Positions 15,105-27,357 of a stretch of DNA of 46,500 bases are shown one piece after another. The position numbers and the translations under genes were made by a program. Within the stretch, counting starts at the first letter, position 1. Every line of letters starts with the position of its first letter. Under the pieces are notes generated by a model. The model worked only from the letters and a program-made list of their open reading frames with translations, did not search any database and was not told where the DNA came from. The stretch spans positions 21,119,150 through 21,165,649 of the forward strand of contig CM022665.1 in NCBI GenBank assembly GCA_012295275.1, in the 5' to 3' direction. The stretch is from Chrysomallon squamiferum (lineage: Eukaryota; Mollusca; Gastropoda; Neomphalida; Peltospiridae).

Positions 15105-15635
15105 CCCGAGTCTGCAACGCGACTGCGCGGATTATTAATTCACGACAATACGTTACCCGCTGTTAGATATTCAGCCTAACATTTATTTTGTTGTTGACTT
15201 CTTGTACAAAAAAAGTTATGGACGGGTTGAGAGAGGTAATAAAATAGACCATTATTTATTTATTTTATAATACATTTTTTATTTTTTTATTATTTTGTAT
15301 TATGATGATAGAAAATGTATCCTGATTTATTATATATATTTGTGTGTGTATATATGTATGTGTGCGCGCGCGAGTGTGTGTTTGTGTATGTGTGCGTCAG
15401 TATGTGTGTATGTGGGTATTAAATTAAAATTATTATTATTATTATTACTGGTTAAGCTGTACTTAATCTGTAGATATCTAACAGATATCTATGTGTGTAT
15501 GTGACAGAAAGCTATGTATGAAAACTGAATTAATGACAGTTTGTTTATAATTTAAAAGGTACTAAAAAAAAAGAACAATTTATGTCTGTTCTCGCAAGAC
15601 ATATGAATCATTAAGGGACAGAATCTTATATTTGT

Positions 15636-15639
<4 letters not shown>

Positions 15640-15719
<80 letters not shown>
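15640..15719. repeat. (CT)n microsatellite
   Basis: About 40 uninterrupted units. Confidence 0.95.
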
Positions 15720-15722
<3 letters not shown>

Positions 15723-16378
15723 ATCTCTGCGTCACTATACCACACCCTACCAAAATGTTTTCTATTTTCTTTCTTCATTTATTATTATTTTTTATTTTTC
15801 TTACAAGGACTGTGTTTGTTTTCAAAATACGCGTAGGAAGTCAACAATTTATCAACTCACCTATAAAACTCGTCTGACGTCGGTAGTAATATTAAATTTA
15901 CGTCGTACCCGACTTGGAAAACACATCTATAAAAATATACATCTTCACCTTTCGTATTTTATATAACAATGTCTGTGGGAAATCTAGTGTTAAAAGCTAA
16001 TATCGTTAAACATATATCATGCATAGTGAATTTGTTATAATCGAGATCTTCCACATAAGTTAAAGACGTTTTCCCAGGGCCCAATTTGTTGAAACAACTT
16101 GATACCATTTCTAGGTGGGAAATACATTTTGACTAGTAGAAGACACAACAACAATCTCTAATTTAAAAAAAAGAAGATTAAATATGTTCTTGTTTTTATT
16201 GTTGATGTTGTTATTGTTCTTCATTATCATAATCATCTTCATATTCTTCTTCTTCATCTTATTATTATTATTACTATTATTTTATTATTAATTTTTAAAA
16301 ATAACGAAATGGTTAATGCGCTTTCAGGAATTTTTTTTTAGCCGATTTTTAATGGGAATACCAGTGAATAAACCAAAA

Positions 16379-16409
<31 letters not shown>

Positions 16410-17562
16410 ATACATAACAAAACCCTCCAACACATACACACAAACCAACAAACAAACCAATAAAAGTCAGTTTTCCCAAAACTCATTTTCTTTGCATAAG
16501 AATATGTAGTAACGCAACATTAATTCGTTACATTCTTAGATTACAAACACATTTAGTGTCTCACTGAAGTCTAAGTTTACAATGATTTTTCAGGAATTGT
16601 TAAATATTCTTTTCACCTGATTTCTGAAATCTCACGTCACGACGTTTTCCAGACAAGACGAATGTCTGTATTAGTCATTTGTAAACACACAGAGGATTAG
16701 CTGATAAAAGAGTTTTATGTGGAATGTCTGTATCATAATTTATAATCACGTGACATGACAGCCAACATAAAACATGGGGCGTGAGAACATGGCTTTTTCT
16801 TTTGTGTCCAACACGGAAACAGAAAATGTTTTCATTTTTTTTCTTTGTTAAACTGCTGCATATGTAAATTTACGCAACAGAGTAATTTATTGTGCATGTT
16901 GAGATTACCTGTATCTTTGTGTTTCTTTTCAGTAATGAACATAGTGCTTATAACCTTGTATTTCATGGGATAATAACATTTTCTTTTAAGTTTGTGATTT
17001 ATGTATATGTGAGTGTGCATATGAATAATTGTACAATATATGTGTGTGTAGGGGGTGCGTATTTGTGTATCTGTGCGTTCGCGTGTGTGTGTGTGTGTGT
17101 GTCTGAGTGTTTGAATATTGTTATGTTGTCAAAACAGACACACAGGGCATATTGTAATATACAAAAATATATAAAATATTTCTTAATATAATCTATTTAC
17201 CTAAACACTTCCTACCAACCAACCTGTATATCTATCTATCTGTCTGTCTGTCTGTCTGTCTATCTGTCTGTCTATCCGTCTATCTATGTCTGTCTGTCTG
17301 TGTATCTACCTATTCATCAAAATATATCTAAATATGTGTCTATTTGTAATATATCTTTTGTCTATATGTCTATCTGACTGTCTATCTGTCTGCTTGCCTA
17401 TCGCTTCAGCACCATAATAAAAGTGTACTATAAATTAAACATTTCTCTTCATCAGTGATAATTTATAAAACTTACGTAGGAATAGATATCTAACAGAACA
17501 ATATAAAAATATCTCTTTATAACATTTTTCAAAAATAAATATTATATTTTCTTTATCGTCTG

Positions 17563-17565
17563 TGT

Positions 17566-17613
<48 letters not shown>
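17563..17613. repeat. (GT)n microsatellite
   Basis: About 25 units with one interruption near 17570. Confidence 0.93.
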
Positions 17614-17614
<1 letters not shown>

Positions 17615-17991
17615 TTTGTGTCTGTGTATATACTGAAATGGCTTTTTAGACAAAAAAAACAACAACCCCACAACACACAGCAAGACGTTTCACCAAGTGG
17701 TGTAGTGAGAACACCGCTTTAGTTATGTCTTTAATCACAGCATGAAAAAGTAAGGCTCCGATCATCCAAGAAAAACAACACTTTAAGAAATCTTTTGATG
17801 TCTGCAGCCTCTTAATCTGTTTTTGTCAAAAAAAATGTTTCTAAAGATTTTGAGGCTGTACAAATCATTATACTAAATTTATTACTCAGTTTGTTAACAA
17901 GTTATTTTGTTCTTTATTTGTTTGTTGACACCTGTATACTCATATCGAGACTGTATCAACTCATTTATTATGTTTTTCCTATTAATTTGTT

Positions 17992-18240
17992 ATGAATGAA
18001 ATAGCTGAGAAGTTGAGGCAGTCCTTCTACTGTCACGAGGTCTACTTGTTTTGGTTGATCGCAGGATGCGAAGGTCAAGATGTAGCAATGGTCATCACGT
18101 CCATTGCTAGGCCTGTCCACTATATCGGACACAGAGAATTACTCTTGCCCGTCGAAGGCGGCTGCTGTGTGCATGACTGGCATGCATGAACTTTTTGAAC
18201 GCGGCATGACAAAAAATTACCAATACAAATTATAAAAACA
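17992..18240. other. GC-richer island, probably an old transposon fragment
   Basis: The patch stands out from AT-rich flanks and leaves a 65-codon open frame on the plus strand (17992-18189). I do not recognise the translation, and no splice borders or partner exons are evident. A degraded interspersed repeat is the simplest reading. Confidence 0.35.
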
Positions 18241-18429
18241 TTATTATATTTGTTGTGGCAGTCCTCCTCTTTATCTAAAATAAAGTTAACATGAACAACC
18301 TGTTAAATACTTTTTTATTCAGCTTTTCGTTAAATAGATTCGTTAACATATTATAACTTACCGGAAAGTTTTTTAAAATTGAGTGAAAATGTTTTTATGT
18401 TTCTATGTTTCTTTCTTTTTGTGTATGTT

Positions 18430-18630
18430 TATAATTATATTGTGTGTATGGGTGTCTGTGTGTTTTCATGTATGTATGTATGTATGTATGCATGCATATA
18501 TTTACGTGTGTTTGTGTATATGTGTGTGTATGTTTGCGTATGTATACATTTTTGTGTATATATATATATGTGTGTATATTTTCGTTTAAATATAGATATG
18601 TGTGTAGGTCTAGGTGTATGTGGTGTATGC

Positions 18631-18672
<42 letters not shown>

Positions 18673-18900
18673 GTATGTGTGTATGCATATGTGTGTATTT
18701 TCATGTGTGTATGTGTATATGCGTATATTTTGTATGTATATATACGTATGTGTATATGTATTTATATATGTATAATGTGTACATTTATGTATGTGGGTAT
18801 AAGTACATATATTTTTTATTTATATGCATGTATGTATATATATATGTATATTTATATATGTATATATATATATGTATGTGTTTTTATTTTTTTGTGTGAA
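18430..18900. repeat. TG/TA-rich low-complexity block
   Basis: Interleaved TGTG, TATG and TATA runs, including (TA)n at 18637-18669. The open frames through it encode only I/Y/C/V-type low-complexity peptides and are not genes. Confidence 0.88.
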
Positions 18901-19383
18901 CATATGCATTGAGGGGATTTATGCGCGTGTAATACATTCTTGTGTAGTTATGTACTGAATAATTATCCTCCTGTTAACATATTACATAAAGAAAATAAAA
19001 ACAACACATGTAAAATTATGTAAACACATGTAACACACATACCCTCTGACACATGCACGCACCAAAGATCGAGAAACAAAAAACAACACTGTGTCAGTTA
19101 ATATTTGTTTTAAAATATTTTTTATTATTATTAGAAACTGCTTAACATAAGATAATTACATGTGCGGTATTCAGTTTTAGTGGAATAATCGTCTCAAGAA
19201 CGATACAAAATAATGTAGGTGGTAAAAAAAAAGAAAAGAAGAAGGATTCAACAAATGAAAGAAAGTTTAATGTTGGCCTGTCTTTTGTTAGAAGAATTAC
19301 AAACGACAAAAAGGTTGGCGTGTAGATTAGATATCTGACATGAGTGAGAAAAATAAAGAAAACACCCAGCAAACAAACCTTTA

Positions 19384-19975
19384 GATATGTACCAGGATAT
19401 GAAGCAGGGATACATAAATTTATATTCATATATCATAAAAAAAGAAAAAATCTCAGATGTAAAAAAAAGGGATACAAAACCCAGATATCATCAGAGATAC
19501 AAAATTTCATATGTATTGTATGTACCAGAGATAAAAAAAAAACCTCAGATATAAAAATGAATACTGAAAACTCAGATATCAGAGTATAGAAAATCTCGTA
19601 TGGATTGCAAATACCAAAGATACAAAAACTCAAATGTAATATACGTACCAGGGATACAAAATAAAAATCAGATTTGAATTAAAGACGCAAAAACACATTT
19701 ATATTACTTGTACAAGGCATACAGTAGCTGAGATGAGAAATAGGTATACAGAAAACTAACAAAATGGCATGTACCGTGGATACAAGAACTCAGATATAAT
19801 ACAAGGATACAAAAACTCATTTAAAATATTTGTACCATGGGTACAAGAACTCAGATATAAAAAAGGGATACATAAACTTATTTAAAATATTTGTACCATG
19901 GGTACAAGAACTCAGATATAAAAAAGGGATACAAAAAACTCATTTAAAAATGCAGGTACCATGGGTACGGCTCGA
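19384..19975. repeat. 61-63 bp minisatellite overlapping the gene B stop region
   Basis: Clear units begin at 19832, 19893 and 19956 with GTACCATGGGTAC and share CTCAGATATAAA, GGGATAC and ATTTAAAA. Units further left (back to about 19384) are increasingly diverged. The last unit at 19956 lies inside exon 5 of gene B. Confidence 0.85.
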
Positions 19976-20101
19976 CACACTTCAAGCCTGGACACGTCGT
20001 GTTACAACACTTACTGATGGACGGACAGTCTCCGTCGTCCTGACACGAATTATTAGTGCACGACGACACACCCGTCCACGGGGGACACACACCAGGTTTG
20101 T
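19944..20101 (-). CDS. Gene B exon 5 (WAP domain, stop TAA)
   Basis: Acceptor TTCTGTTACAG. It contains the complete WAP core. The last codons (PWY-LHF-stop) fall in a unit of the 61-63 bp minisatellite that continues into the 3' flank. Confidence 0.88.
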
Positions 20102-21220
20102 CTGTAACAGAAAACGTCACTTTAGAAAACATTTTTATAAATATAGAAAACACTTTAATAAATTTAGAATACATCACTATAGAAAACACTGTTTTATAAA
20201 TATAGAAAACATCACTATAGAAAACACTGTTTTATAAATATAGAAAACTGTTTTATAAATATAGAAAACACTGTTATATAAATATAGAAAACACTGTTTT
20301 ATAAATATAGAAAACATTATTTTATAAATATAGAAAACACTGTTTTATAAATACAGAAAACATTGTTTTATAAATACAGAAAACAGTGTTATATAAATAT
20401 AGAAAACACTGTTTTATAAATATAGAAAACACTGTTATATAAATACAGAAAACACTGTTTTATAAACATAGAAAACATCATTACAATATAGAAGACATTA
20501 TAATAATACAGAAACAATCAACTATTATATAGAACAGATGTTTATGAATATAGAAAACGTCATTGTAATACAGAAAAAAGATTTATAATATACAAAATAT
20601 CATTATAATGGAGAAACTACTTTTATAAATATAGAAAACATTATTATAAACATAAAAAAAAAAACATCATTGTAATAGAGGGAAAACCATTATAATAGAC
20701 AAAATGTCATTACAATACAGAAAACACAATTATAATATAATAGATTATAATAGAAAAGACATTTATTATAGAAAATATTATAAATATAGTAAACATTAAT
20801 ATGAATGCAGAAAACATCATTATAATAGAAAAAAATACTGGTATAGATATGGAAAACATCACTGTAATAGAGAAAACACTATTATATATAAAGAAAACGT
20901 TGCAATACAGAAAACACTATTACAATACAAAAAAAACAACAACAACAACATGACTATAATATAGAAAATACAGTCATAAAAATAGAAAATATGATTGTAA
21001 ATATAGAAAACACACACATACAACCATATATAAATATTGTTACTTACTTTTGCACTTGGATTTATCAAGGCAGCATTTCTGTATTTTCACCCCTTTACCG
21101 CTAAATGTGACACACTTAGACCCGGGGGGACAGTCTCCCTTTTTAGCACACTGCAGATGTCTGCCTTCACTGTCAGTCACAGGCGATCCAAACCGACAGA
21201 TGTTTAGAGCTGGGTCAACT

Positions 21221-21266
<46 letters not shown>

Positions 21267-21912
21267 GAAGAAGAAGAAGAAGAAGAAGAACAACAACAAC
21301 AACAACAACAACAACTACAACATTTATAATAATAATAATAATAATAATAATAGTGATGATGATAAGAAAGTAATAAAGATGATAGTGATAATAATAATAA
21401 TGTTTTTGATGATGATGATGACATTGATTATTATGATTATAATGTTGACGATGATAATAGTAGTGGTAGTAATAACAATAACAACAACAACAATAATAAT
21501 AATAATAATGATGGAGCTGGTGTGAGAATAATGATGTTGATGACATTAATACATAAATGAACGATGATAAGATAAGATAAATAAATAATCAAATATAATA
21601 TATCACAAAACTGTCTTCAACCGAGAGCGCCCGGGGCACTCAGCATATAACAGCTGAACGAAAAGAAAGCAAAGACAAGGCGGACAGACAAACAAACATA
21701 CACTTACCCATACAGACTGGTTTTAGCGGACACGGGTGTGATTTACATGTGGTGTCTGTCGTAATAAAACATTTCTGATGAAAAGCACAATCAATGTTCT
21801 GAAAAAAAAGAAAAAAAGAAATAAAAAAAAGAATTTCCGTAGATTACTGAATTCATATCTCACAGACAGCTGTCAGAATAGAATGTTAAAACGGTGATAT
21901 TTTTAAAATCGG

Positions 21913-21964
<52 letters not shown>

Positions 21965-22400
21965 TTGCTTTTAATTATGTTGAAATATTATCGCCGAAAT
22001 TTTCAGCTATTTTTAACGTCATTGCATCGACAGAAAATGTAAACATATCTCATTTTCAAACATAGACCAGCAGTCTAAGTTATTGGCATGAATAAAAGTA
22101 GTAATAAGTAATAATCTTCCACTTTGACAAATATTATGGTTGATGATGTGTGTATCACGTGACTTACCATACAAGGATCGCAGTGTTCAATTGGTTTCCC
22201 CAGCCACGGATGCCATCTTACCAGTGAACTGACTTCACTCAACACCAACAAAACGATTACCTGGAAATAGGCAGCTTCTTTAAAACTCGGAAAGCTTCGG
22301 TAAATACCGTAATGTTAATTATGTGACAGACATAAATATTCGTAGAATTTCACATCTGTATTTTAAAACAAATATATATATATATATAAAACAAAACATC

Positions 22401-22443
<43 letters not shown>

Positions 22444-22894
22444 TAGCTAGATAGATAGATAGATAGACAGATAGATAGATAGACAGACAGATAAATAAAT
22501 AAAATAATAATAATAACAAAAAATATACAGCTTTTTAGAATATATAATTATTAAAAAAGGAAATAGAATTAATCTATTATTAAACTAAATTATCAATATA
22601 ACAAAACAAAACAAAATCATGTAAAATATAAAAAAATAAATAAAGAAATAAAGAAATAAAATAAAATAAAAATGAATTAATGAATGAAAGAATAAATAAT
22701 AAAAAAAAACAAATTAAACTAAAAACATTAAAATATGAAACACAATATCACAAAATAAATCGTATAGAACAGAATAGAATAAAATCAACAACAACAGTAA
22801 AACAAAATAAAACAATAAATAAATACATAAAAATAAATAAATACGAAGAAATAAAATAAAACGTTACCGAAAGAAAAACAATTGCTGTCTTCAT
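19944..22894 (-). CDS. Gene B: secreted lustrin-like/WAP cysteine-rich protein, five exons
   Basis: A 179-aa predicted secreted protein from exons 22868-22894, 22168-22260, 21708-21798, 21048-21218 and 19944-20101, with intron phases 0, 0, 1, 1 as in gene A. Residues 1-21 form the signal peptide (MKTAIVFLSVIVLLVL). The linker is RWHPWLGKPIEH. Module 1 has Cys 36, 39, 44, 50, 58, 63, 69; module 2 is lustrin-like with Cys 78, 94, 100, 106, 119, 120, 126 (CRFGSPV, CPPGSKC, KCC); the WAP domain has Cys 133, 142, 147, 153, 159, 160, 164, 169 (CQDDGDCPSISKCC). The tail is EPYPWYLHF. All 22 cysteines match gene A in order, with close spacing. An in-frame ATG 36 bp upstream (22930) is less likely because it would put polar residues before the hydrophobic core. 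Function is unknown; an inhibitor, antimicrobial or matrix role is possible from family knowledge. Confidence 0.87.
20105..21040. repeat. Tandem array of about 23 bp filling gene B intron 4
   Basis: The unit reads approximately TTTATAAATATAGAAAACACTG, regular between 20130 and 20480 and more diverged (CATTATAATAGAGAAAAC types) to 21010. It occupies nearly the whole 946-bp intron. Confidence 0.9.
21048..21218 (-). CDS. Gene B exon 4 (lustrin-like module)
   Basis: Acceptor TTATTACAG, donor GTAAGT. Cysteine spacing is C-x15-C-x5-C-x5-C-x12-CC-x5-C, one residue shorter than in gene A. Confidence 0.87.
21221..21520. repeat. Compound trinucleotide microsatellite in gene B intron 3
   Basis: Successive AAT, AAG, AAC, AAT, GAT and AAC blocks. 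It begins directly at the exon 4 acceptor. Long open frames here are low-complexity artefacts. Confidence 0.92.
21708..21798 (-). CDS. Gene B exon 3
   Basis: Acceptor TTTTTTTTCAG, donor GTAAGT. It encodes NIDCAFHQKCFITTDTTC and then KSHPCPLKPVC. The PCP-x-x-PxC ending resembles a small Cys module seen in other invertebrate secreted proteins. It is not visible as a long open frame. Confidence 0.87.
21914..21963. repeat. (AAT)n microsatellite in gene B intron 2
   Basis: About 16 units. Confidence 0.92.
22168..22260 (-). CDS. Gene B exon 2
   Basis: Acceptor CTATTTCCAG, donor GTAAGT, 31 codons in phase 0. It completes the signal peptide and ends in HCDPCM. Confidence 0.85.
22401..22500. repeat. 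(AAT)n and (GATA)n microsatellites in gene B intron 1
   Basis: AAT run at 22401-22440 followed by GATA/GACA units to about 22493. Confidence 0.9.
22868..22894 (-). CDS. Gene B exon 1
   Basis: It encodes MKTAIVFLS, ending before GTAACG in phase 0. Its length (9 codons) equals gene A exon 1 counted from the internal ATG at 15037, which suggests that gene A may also start there. Confidence 0.8.
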
Positions 22895-22961
22895 TGTTGT
22901 TGTTTTTTGTCCACTAATCACGTAACTCACATCTTGCAGATAAATGGCCTCATCTGACCTA

Positions 22962-22971
22962 CTTTTTATCA
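22962..22971 (-). promoter_or_regulatory. Possible TATA-like element of gene B
   Basis: GATAAAAAGT on the minus strand about 70 bp upstream of the ATG. A CCAAT box on the same strand (GATTGG, about 22978-22983) lies just upstream. Weaker than the gene A TATA box. Confidence 0.4.
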
Positions 22972-22989
22972 GTTAACCAATCGGAGTCG

Positions 22990-23549
22990 CGTCTTCTCAT
23001 GTACATACATTCTGACCCTACCTTCTATAACAGCAGACAGTAGAAACGCACATCTTAAACCAGATTATATTAAAAACAAAACTGAATGAATTAATTAATT
23101 AATTAACAAATAAATAAATAAATAAATAAAAATATAAACAAAAAAAACATGTTAATAAATATTATCGATATGCATGTTCATTTAATTTCAACAAAAGAAA
23201 CAGAAACTTTTTTTTTTAAATACAGTTTCACTAACGGAAAAGGGACATAATCGATAATTTTACATATTGAATCAGTCGTAGAATTACTGCCCTTTACAGA
23301 ACGGAGGTCATCTGCTAGTATACTGAGTTCTGGTGAATTTCTTTTGTTTGCAACTATATTCTCTCTGGAAGACAGATGGCAGTTATCTAAGAGCGTTATT
23401 ATTTAAAAGTGACAAAACCATTACGGGACATAATTTCTTGTCATTTATTTATTTCCTATTTATTCTACTTCTTCTTCTTTTGTAATGATGACAAATTTAG
23501 AAAACATATCTCTGTCTCATCTCTGTTTCTCTTTATTTCTATCTCATTT

Positions 23550-23642
<93 letters not shown>

Positions 23643-24020
23643 CTCTTCATTTCATTTTCTCTCTCGCTCTCCTCTCTGTCTCTTATTTTCAGTCTGTGTT
23701 TCTCTGTCTCTGCTTCTTTCTCTCTCTCGAACTGCCCATCTCTCTTTTTATATGTCATTCTTTATCTCTCGCTCTGACTCTCTCTATCTCTGTTTGACTC
23801 ACTCTCTTTACCTCTTTCTCGCTCTCACTCAAGGAAACATTAATTTTATTGAAACATTTGGCATCTAAGTAAACATACACGTAAATAAACAAAAAATAAA
23901 GACCAAATAGCAAAGATATAAACTTGAAAGAAAAAAACAACAAAACAACATCATAAACAACAACAAATAAATAAAAACGGACATTCGTTATTTCCAACTA
24001 AAAACAGTAAAAGAGAATAT
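22990..24020. other. Upstream flank of gene B, no gene
   Basis: AT-rich, with a long CT tract at 23549-23632 followed by CT-rich low-complexity sequence to 23825. Nothing coding is apparent. Confidence 0.6.
23549..23632. repeat. (CT)n microsatellite
   Basis: About 41 units, flanked by a broader pyrimidine-rich stretch to 23825. Confidence 0.95.
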
Positions 24021-24540
24021 TAATTTATCTATAAATATTAATTTATTTAAAAATATTAATTTATCTATAAATATTAATTTATCTTTAATATTAATTTATC
24101 TATAAATATTAATTTATCTATAACATTAATATATCTATAAACGTGTGGCGGCATAGGATAACCAGTCAGATGTCGCACAATGCAATTTTGAGTTACAGCT
24201 ATTAATGCAGAGAAATGTTTTGTGAACAGACCTAATTCTCTGATACAAAATCTGTAATTATTCTGAATGTTTTAATATGATTTGGATAATTTCAGAAAGT
24301 ATTTAGATCTGTAGAATGTGGTTTATCTTATTCCATAAAAATCTGAATTTTTATCATTTTCACCATGTGACTGGTTATCCTATGCCACCACACAAATATT
24401 AAAGATTAATTTAGCTATAACTATTAATCATCTATAAATATTAATGTATCTAAAAATATTTATTTATTTATAAATATTGATTTATCAAAAAATATTAATT
24501 TGTCTACAAATATTAATTAAATTATTAATTTCCGATTAGA
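24015..24540. repeat. Tandem array of about 18-19 bp interrupted by a MITE
   Basis: Units of the form TATTAATTTATCTATAAA occur at 24020-24140 and resume at 24395-24530; the interval is the MITE at 24143-24393. Confidence 0.8.
24143..24393. mobile_element. 251-bp MITE with 26-bp terminal inverted repeats
   Basis: The left end GTGTGGCGGCATAGGATAAC, continuing CAGTCA, is the inverse of the right end with a single mismatch in 26 bp. The interior has no open frame. I could not assign a superfamily: the flanks are themselves repetitive and no clear target duplication is visible. Confidence 0.85.
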
Positions 24541-24592
24541 TTTTATTAAACCTTTTGCAGCACTGTTTTGGTTTTTTTTTAAATTTATTTAT

Positions 24593-24596
24593 TTGT

Positions 24597-24682
<86 letters not shown>

Positions 24683-24705
24683 TTGTCTGATCTTGCAAGA
24701 TCAGA
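24593..24705. repeat. (ATTT)n and (ATT)n followed by a 20-bp perfect palindrome
   Basis: ATTT at 24593-24636, ATT at 24636-24684, then TCTGATCTTGCAAGATCAGA at 24686-24705, which equals its own reverse complement. Confidence 0.9.
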
Positions 24706-25211
24706 TGTGAACAGTTAATAAAATAAAAGCATTTCAGTTCGATGAATATTTAAATAAACAGCATCAACAAAAAATAGCTTTGAACAGAATTATAGGGTGT
24801 CAAAAACAAATAGATAAATAAATAAAAAAAGAAAGAAACAAGAGAAAAAATGGAATGCTCGTGTTTTCAGTTCAGTCAATAAAAATGAATTGTTATATAT
24901 TTTATGAGAGTTTTACAACGAAACAGGGAGACAACTTCTGTAGATCTCTTATCTTGGGATACTATTACGATACAGAATTGTGTTTATTGCTACCTGCACC
25001 CAAGGTAACATTAACTGTTGTTAATAATTCAGTTTAACTTACTGTTTCTTTCCGGTTTTTCTTTCTTTCTTTCTTTCTTTCTTTTCGTCTTTCTTTCTTT
25101 TCTAATTATTTCTTTTTGCTTTGTTTTATATTTGAGTCATAACTGCTCCTTTCCACGAATTATTTACGATTTAGCACAAGTAATGTTTTTTATTTGTGGC
25201 TTTTTGTTCAT

Positions 25212-25242
<31 letters not shown>

Positions 25243-26042
25243 TGTTTATTTATTTATTTATTTATGTTTATATTTATTTATTTATTTATTTACTTATTTT
25301 TATTTTTTTCTATATTTACATCATTTGTTTGAAAAGTTAATTTTGAAAGTAATTTTCTTTCCTTCTCTTTCCTCTTTCTTTCCTCTTTCTTTCTTCTTTC
25401 TTTCTTTTTTTCATTTCCTTTTTGCCCGCTTTTTTTTTTCCTTTTTCTTTTCTTTCCTTTTTTCTTTTTAAAGTGTTTTAACTCTACCACTTTTTAGATC
25501 TTTAATTATATTTCTACGTACTCTCCTCCTTCCAGTATGAGGTCCAACCTCTTTTCATTCAGTCAAACCCTATCAGCAATAAAAAAACAAGTATGTTCTA
25601 ACACATTAAACGTTTACAAACTTTTCATTTTCAAATTCTTTTCTACAAACACACGTTTCCGTGCTGTAAAATTAAATAAGAAAAGAAAAAGAAGTCTGCA
25701 AACCAATCACCATAAACTGATGATAGAGCCAAGACCGCTTCAAGTAATCTAATTTAAATTTTTATTGTGAAAGCGAAATGATAAAGGAAAGCCTTTTTAA
25801 AAATAATAATGTAGCACTCAGAGATGAAAAAAAAAAAAATAAACAAATAAATAAAAAATTTAAAAATTTAAAAAAAAAAAAAAAATAAAAAAAAATAAAA
25901 TAAAATAAAAATAGAAAAAGAAAAGGAATAATAATAATAAAGAAATAAATAAAAAATGTAGAAATAAATAGAAATAAAATGAAATCAAGAACAAGAACGA
26001 AAAAATAAATAAATAAATTCACACACAATAGATATATTTATT

Positions 26043-26094
<52 letters not shown>

Positions 26095-27240
26095 TCACAT
26101 ACACAAAATAAAACAAAAATAAAAAATAAAAACACAGTATTAATAAAACAAGAATATAAAAAGAAATATTTGAATTCGCACCGAAACGACCTAGCGAATG
26201 CTGATATTACGTACGGAGACACTGAGCGAGTTTATCTCCTGTGTAAAATAAAACCAGACAGAAATAAACGTTATTTGTCTGTCTCTCTCAATTCACTGCT
26301 ATCGCTTGTCAAAAATATGTTGTGTATCTCTTCGGTCCTGTACAGTGTTTCTTTTTTTTACTTTATCTTCATTTCATGTTTCAGCCAGTTCTTAGTTACA
26401 AAAGTTGTAATGTATGATTTAAATAAGCAGTTTAAATATATTTGTAAACGTTTGTCTGTCTGTTACTACTTAAATATGCACGTGTGAAATGTGCGCGTGT
26501 ATATGTCGCTGATTGCCAGATAGGTATAGTGCATGAGCAGTTGTGTTGTATAAGTGTGTATGTATAACAGACAGATAGATAGATAGGTTGATAGATAGGC
26601 TGACACTGAGTCAGTCAGGCAGATAGATAGATAGATGGAGAATGTGTATATTTGTGTATTTAGTTGCATTCATGTTTTTAATGCCTGTCTGCCTGTCTGT
26701 CTGTATGTATGCATGTAAAGGAATCAATATATACATATATATATATATATAAATAATTATTTGTCCGCATACTGTATATCTGTTATGTCGTCTCTTGCAT
26801 TTATACTGAGACAAACAAATATAACATATTAAAATGTTACACAAAAACTGTGCAGACTGTAAAACGTGTTTCAGATCAGTACATGCCTGTAAACGACAGA
26901 CTGATATCCAATTAAAAAATATTTCTTAAACAACCGTTACAGCTTATAGCGTGCATGCTACGACAACGCCCTGACGCAGTAGCCGTGAGAACCTCACGCA
27001 AGACGTCGACATGTTCAATTAGCACCAATCGCAATTCAAAGACCTCGTTTTGCACGTGTTGCACTATGAAGTTTCTTCTCGGGTAAATCCCACCCAGAAA
27101 GGCGCTTCCCGGCCGATGTCGTGACTTCTTCAATAGAAGTAAGGTGTGCAAAGTTTGGCGTAGATTGAACGTGTTAACGTTGTAGATGAATACGCCGGTG
27201 TATCGACGTTGTGATCAAATGTAACACGTAGATGTGACTC
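24706..27240. other. Non-coding stretch with microsatellites
   Basis: It holds (TTTC)n at 25058-25086, (TTTA)n at 25206-25290, A-rich sequence at 25830-26000, (CA)n at 26052-26092 and GATA/GACA tracts at 26570-26635. A CpG-bearing patch at 26935-27240 has no recognisable product on either strand. I see no supported gene. Confidence 0.55.
26052..26092. repeat. (CA)n microsatellite
   Basis: About 20 units. Confidence 0.93.
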
Positions 27241-27325
27241 TCTGAGATATCAGAGAAGTTTCACCATCAAAACATTTTATTCTGTCAGACAGGAACTTTT
27301 TCATAAAGGAGTAAAAAAAAATTAT

Positions 27326-27357
<32 letters not shown>

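Larger units (their letters stand above)
15180..19380. other. Intergenic region between genes A and B
   Basis: No gene recognised. It holds (CT)n at 15640-15719, (AAAT)n at 16377-16412, (GT)n at 17085-17103 and 17563-17613, tetranucleotide CTGT/CTAT tracts at 17224-17400 and a long TG/TA-rich block at 18430-18900. A GC-richer patch at 18000-18200 is described separately. Confidence 0.6.

Noticed and set aside
18379-18912. Overlapping 97-177 codon frames on both strands
   Set aside because: They cross TG/TA low-complexity sequence and give Cys/Tyr/Ile/Val or His/Thr repetition without domain structure.
21040-21546. A 168-codon frame ending in a Cys-rich peptide
   Set aside because: Only 21048-21218 is exon 4 of gene B; the His/Tyr/Val/Leu-rich remainder is trinucleotide repeat.
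26912-27151. A 79-codon minus-strand frame in a GC-richer patch
   Set aside because: Not recognised, no splice partners, and similar patches in the window look like decayed repeats.
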